From: Bordetella genomosp. 4
GTDB taxonomy: Bacteria > Pseudomonadota > Gammaproteobacteria > Burkholderiales > Burkholderiaceae_B
Direction of reading: 5' to 3'
Length of the DNA stretch: 64,000 nucleotides
Assembly (NCBI RefSeq): GCF_002261185.1
Contig: NZ_NEVQ01000008.1
Coordinates: 186,001 to 250,000 of the forward strand
Part shown: positions 61,967-64,000 of the stretch, piece after piece
Layout: every line of letters starts with the position of its first letter
How positions within the stretch are numbered: the stretch's first letter is position 1
Notes under the pieces: generated by a model
Seen by the model: the letters and a program-made list of their open reading frames with translations, nothing else
Told to the model about the DNA's origin: nothing
The model's database searches: none
Translations under genes and position numbers: made by a program

Positions 61967-62611
61967 TTATTCTTCAGAGGGCGTGAGATCACGCCATTGG
62001 GCTTCGGTCATGCGAGGCAGCTCGACCAGTTTGTTCTGGATGCTGTACCAGCCGCCGCCGTGCATTCTGCCCACCAGGTCCAGGCGGGGCGTGTCGATAT
62101 GGCAGCGTTCTGCGTCCAGCACGGCATCATCACGAATGTGCATGGCGAGAATATCGGCCACAATGATGCGCCGATGGGCAGAGACATCCAGATGCTGCTG
62201 CACGCGGCATTCCATGGCGACCGGGCTGGCCGCAATGCGAGGAGGCGCTACCTTGTTCGAGGCGGCGATTTCCAGGCCGGCTGCTTGCAGCTCATCCACG
62301 CCAGGCGCGAAATCGATCGCCGTGACGTTCATTTGCGCCATCAATTCCGACGACACCATGTTGATCACGAACCCTGCACCGATGTGCAAATTGGCAGCGG
62401 TATCCTTGTGCACGCCGTCTGGCCGCGTGCCTATGCCAACGCACACCACAGGCGGCTCGCCAGACATCGCGCCAAAAAATGAGAACGGGGCAGCGTTATT
62501 GCGCCCTTGCTCATCCTGGCTCACGATCCACGCGATCGGACGCGGCACGATCGTCGCCGTCATCAGCTTGTAGGCGTTATTTCCTTTCAGTGCAGAGATA
62601 TCGAAATACAT
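61967..62611 (-). CDS. Flavin-reductase-domain (FMN-binding split-barrel) protein
   Basis: A 214-residue protein of the flavin reductase-like family (DIM6/NTAB type): YKLMTATIVPRPIAWIVSQD, NNAAPFSFFGAMSGEPPVVCVGIG and HKDTAANLHIGAGFVINMVS are the FMN-binding barrel segments. Such proteins supply reduced flavin to two-component monooxygenases or act alone on unknown substrates. It is paired with an MFS transporter rather than an oxygenase. The LLM monooxygenase at 42247 would need such a reductase, but the genes are 18 kb apart and no link is shown. Confidence 0.87.
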   Translation of the reverse strand: MYFDISALKGNNAYKLMTATIVPRPIAWIVSQDEQGRNNAAPFSFFGAMSGEPPVVCVGIGTRPDGVHKDTAANLHIGAGFVINMVSSELMAQMNVTAIDFAPGVDELQAAGLEIAASNKVAPPRIAASPVAMECRVQQHLDVSAHRRIIVADILAMHIRDDAVLDAERCHIDTPRLDLVGRMHGGGWYSIQNKLVELPRMTEAQWRDLTPSEE

Positions 62612-62698
62612 GGTCTGGCTTTGTATGTGTTGGCGGGGCGTACCGCGTGCGGGGCCGCAAATGGTGCCAGCCTCGTCAGCGATACGGTGTTCACCTCA

Positions 62699-63994
62699 TT
62701 ATGGCACTAGCGACAGACCGATACGGAACTGCGATTCGTTGCGCTGGTTATAGCCCAGCAAGGTTTCGCCGTAGCCGTTGAAGTACTGCAAATGCAGATA
62801 GCCGTTCATGTCCAGCCACGTCCGTTTCAGCGGCCAGGCAAAATCCAGTTGAGTCGTACGGTGACGGCTCGCGCCCTGGCGATACATCGCGGATATCACT
62901 GCGCCGTTGTCTTGTGCCCAACGCAGATTCCAGTCCACATATCCGGCATAGTCGGTGTAGTCCGAGTTCTCGTCCTCCACCGCAAAATAGGCCTTGATCC
63001 TGGGCGCAAAGGTCAAGGTGCTGCCGCTGTCGAAACGGTAATTGATGGCTGGCTGGACATAGAAATCGTTCAACGAGCGCGAGTCTTCGCCATCCTTGCC
63101 GTTGGACATGTGTTCGACACCGGTATTCAGGCCAAGGCGCCAATTCTGGTTGCTGGAGTTCCACATATTGTCGTTCAGCCAGAACACGCTAGGGTTGAAC
63201 GTGGTGTCGATAAACGGCATGGAATCGCCTTCCAGATCCCACAGCGAGCGTTGCGTATAGCCGATGTAGAAGTTCTCTCCAAAGGTCGGCGCACGGCCGC
63301 TGGGCGGATTGAATAGGCGATATTTGGCACTGATCTGAAAGCGCGCCGTCGTCCCGCCACGAGTACCGATATCGAAATAGATCGGTTCATACTCCGACAG
63401 CGCGCCACGGAACGCATCGAACGCCGAAGGTCTGTTCTCCATCTGCGCCAGCGCGGCCTGGTCAGGTGCCGGGCCGGCATCGGGTTGCGCGCCAGCCGCA
63501 GAGACGGCAGCGGCTGGCAAGGGCTGGCCCGTGCCAGCATCGACCACCGGACTGTTTGCCGGCGTGCTGGCCAGCGTACCCGTTTCCCGGCCTGAGACGT
63601 CCAACGCCATCATGGCGGGTTCGCCCTCGATGGACAGCGCCTGCAGGCCTTTGGCTTGTTGCGGCACCACAGTCGTCCACGCCATGCGGGCAAAATTGTT
63701 GACCGGGATGTTCATTGCCGCCTGCGGGCTGGCCAATGTTGCCATGCTGCGCACGACATTGCCGTCCGTTCCGCGCCACTGTACGACCAGTTGCGTGGGA
63801 GGGCGCCAGTTCGTGGCCGCCGTTCCGTCATTAAAGAGGACGGCTTGAATCTGTACCGTTTCACCCGGCGCCGCCGACGGCCGCTCCAGTTGATAAGTGA
63901 TCCCGGCTGCCGCAGGCATCGCCGCGGCGAGCAGTGCGGTTAAAACCAGGGGGCGCAACGCGCCAGAAGACGAGGAGACCGTGTCCGAAAGCAT
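62699..63994 (-). CDS. pldA: Outer membrane phospholipase A1
   Basis: A 431-residue outer-membrane hydrolase of phospholipids. A signal peptide ends AMPAAAGI. An unusually long ~190-residue periplasmic N-terminal region follows, including an Ala/Pro/Gly-rich stretch. The OMPLA barrel begins near FDAFRGALSEYEPIYFDIG and holds the catalytic GVEHMSNGKDGEDSRSLND: His-x-Ser with a following Asn as third member, and Ca2+-site residues. The protein ends with the barrel strand QFRIGLSLVP. E. coli PldA is about 290 residues, so the N-terminal extension is notable. It is complete within the window, starting 6 bp from its end. Confidence 0.92.
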   Translation of the reverse strand: MLSDTVSSSSGALRPLVLTALLAAAMPAAAGITYQLERPSAAPGETVQIQAVLFNDGTAATNWRPPTQLVVQWRGTDGNVVRSMATLASPQAAMNIPVNNFARMAWTTVVPQQAKGLQALSIEGEPAMMALDVSGRETGTLASTPANSPVVDAGTGQPLPAAAVSAAGAQPDAGPAPDQAALAQMENRPSAFDAFRGALSEYEPIYFDIGTRGGTTARFQISAKYRLFNPPSGRAPTFGENFYIGYTQRSLWDLEGDSMPFIDTTFNPSVFWLNDNMWNSSNQNWRLGLNTGVEHMSNGKDGEDSRSLNDFYVQPAINYRFDSGSTLTFAPRIKAYFAVEDENSDYTDYAGYVDWNLRWAQDNGAVISAMYRQGASRHRTTQLDFAWPLKRTWLDMNGYLHLQYFNGYGETLLGYNQRNESQFRIGLSLVP

Positions 63995-64000
63995 AATCAG

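Overview
The window looks like chromosomal DNA of a high-GC betaproteobacterium of the family Alcaligenaceae (Bordetella/Achromobacter group). The reasons are four Bug-type periplasmic solute receptors, a FepA/BfeA-like receptor next to an AraC regulator, a LysR/GntR/PrpR-rich set of catabolic operons, and betaproteobacterial-type GlmM, Ppk and Pst proteins. No phage, insertion sequence or CRISPR array is visible.

Layout. (1) 1-10118: a cell-wall and phosphate block: partial glmM, an OlsB-like acyltransferase, ppx, ppk (divergent from ppx) and pstSCAB. Matching Pho boxes lie upstream of the acyltransferase, ppk and pstS. No phoU/phoBR follows pstB. (2) 10119-13555: a catecholate siderophore receptor and its divergent AraC regulator, with a Fur box between them. 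(3) 13581-16347: an amidohydrolase, a nitroreductase-like protein and a PAP2 membrane phosphatase, with large intergenic palindromes. (4) 16365-20080: a compact RiPP cluster of the thiazole/oxazole-modified (TOMM/LAP) class: a ThiF-like C protein, a candidate precursor with a Ser/Thr/Cys tract and three membrane helices, a YcaO cyclodehydratase and a SagB-type dehydrogenase. This is the most novel locus here. (5) 20187-31629: a nine-gene, translationally coupled catabolic operon on the minus strand (Bug receptor, three-subunit molybdenum hydroxylase, LigB-type ring-cleavage dioxygenase, RidA-like deaminase, FAD monooxygenase, CoxG, gamma-glutamyltransferase-like Ntn hydrolase). It is followed by a GntR regulator and a fumarylacetoacetate-hydrolase family gene. 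The two promoters share paired operators with identical 20-bp spacing. Together the genes suggest degradation of an unidentified N-heteroaromatic or aminoaromatic compound.

(6) 31809-34660: Hsp15, tRNA-Pro(UGG), a VOC protein, a PsiF-repeat protein and an orphan Bug receptor. (7) 34842-43557: a second siderophore system: AraC regulator, TonB-dependent receptor, FepB/D/G/C-like ABC importer and an LLM-type flavin monooxygenase that may help release iron from the imported chelate. (8) 43803-48967: a branched-chain 2-oxoacid dehydrogenase operon. (9) 48968-55195: a T-shaped palindrome, an acyl-CoA dehydrogenase, a frameshifted LysR gene, a Bug receptor, an acyl-CoA ligase and a VOC protein. (10) 55206-60515: a CoA-transferase / HMG-CoA-lyase / Bug operon with a clear sigma-54 promoter, divergent from a PrpR-type activator. 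(11) 60557-63994: a flavin-reductase-like protein with an MFS transporter, and outer-membrane phospholipase A.

Protein functions are assigned by reading motifs and family resemblance by eye. No database search was possible.
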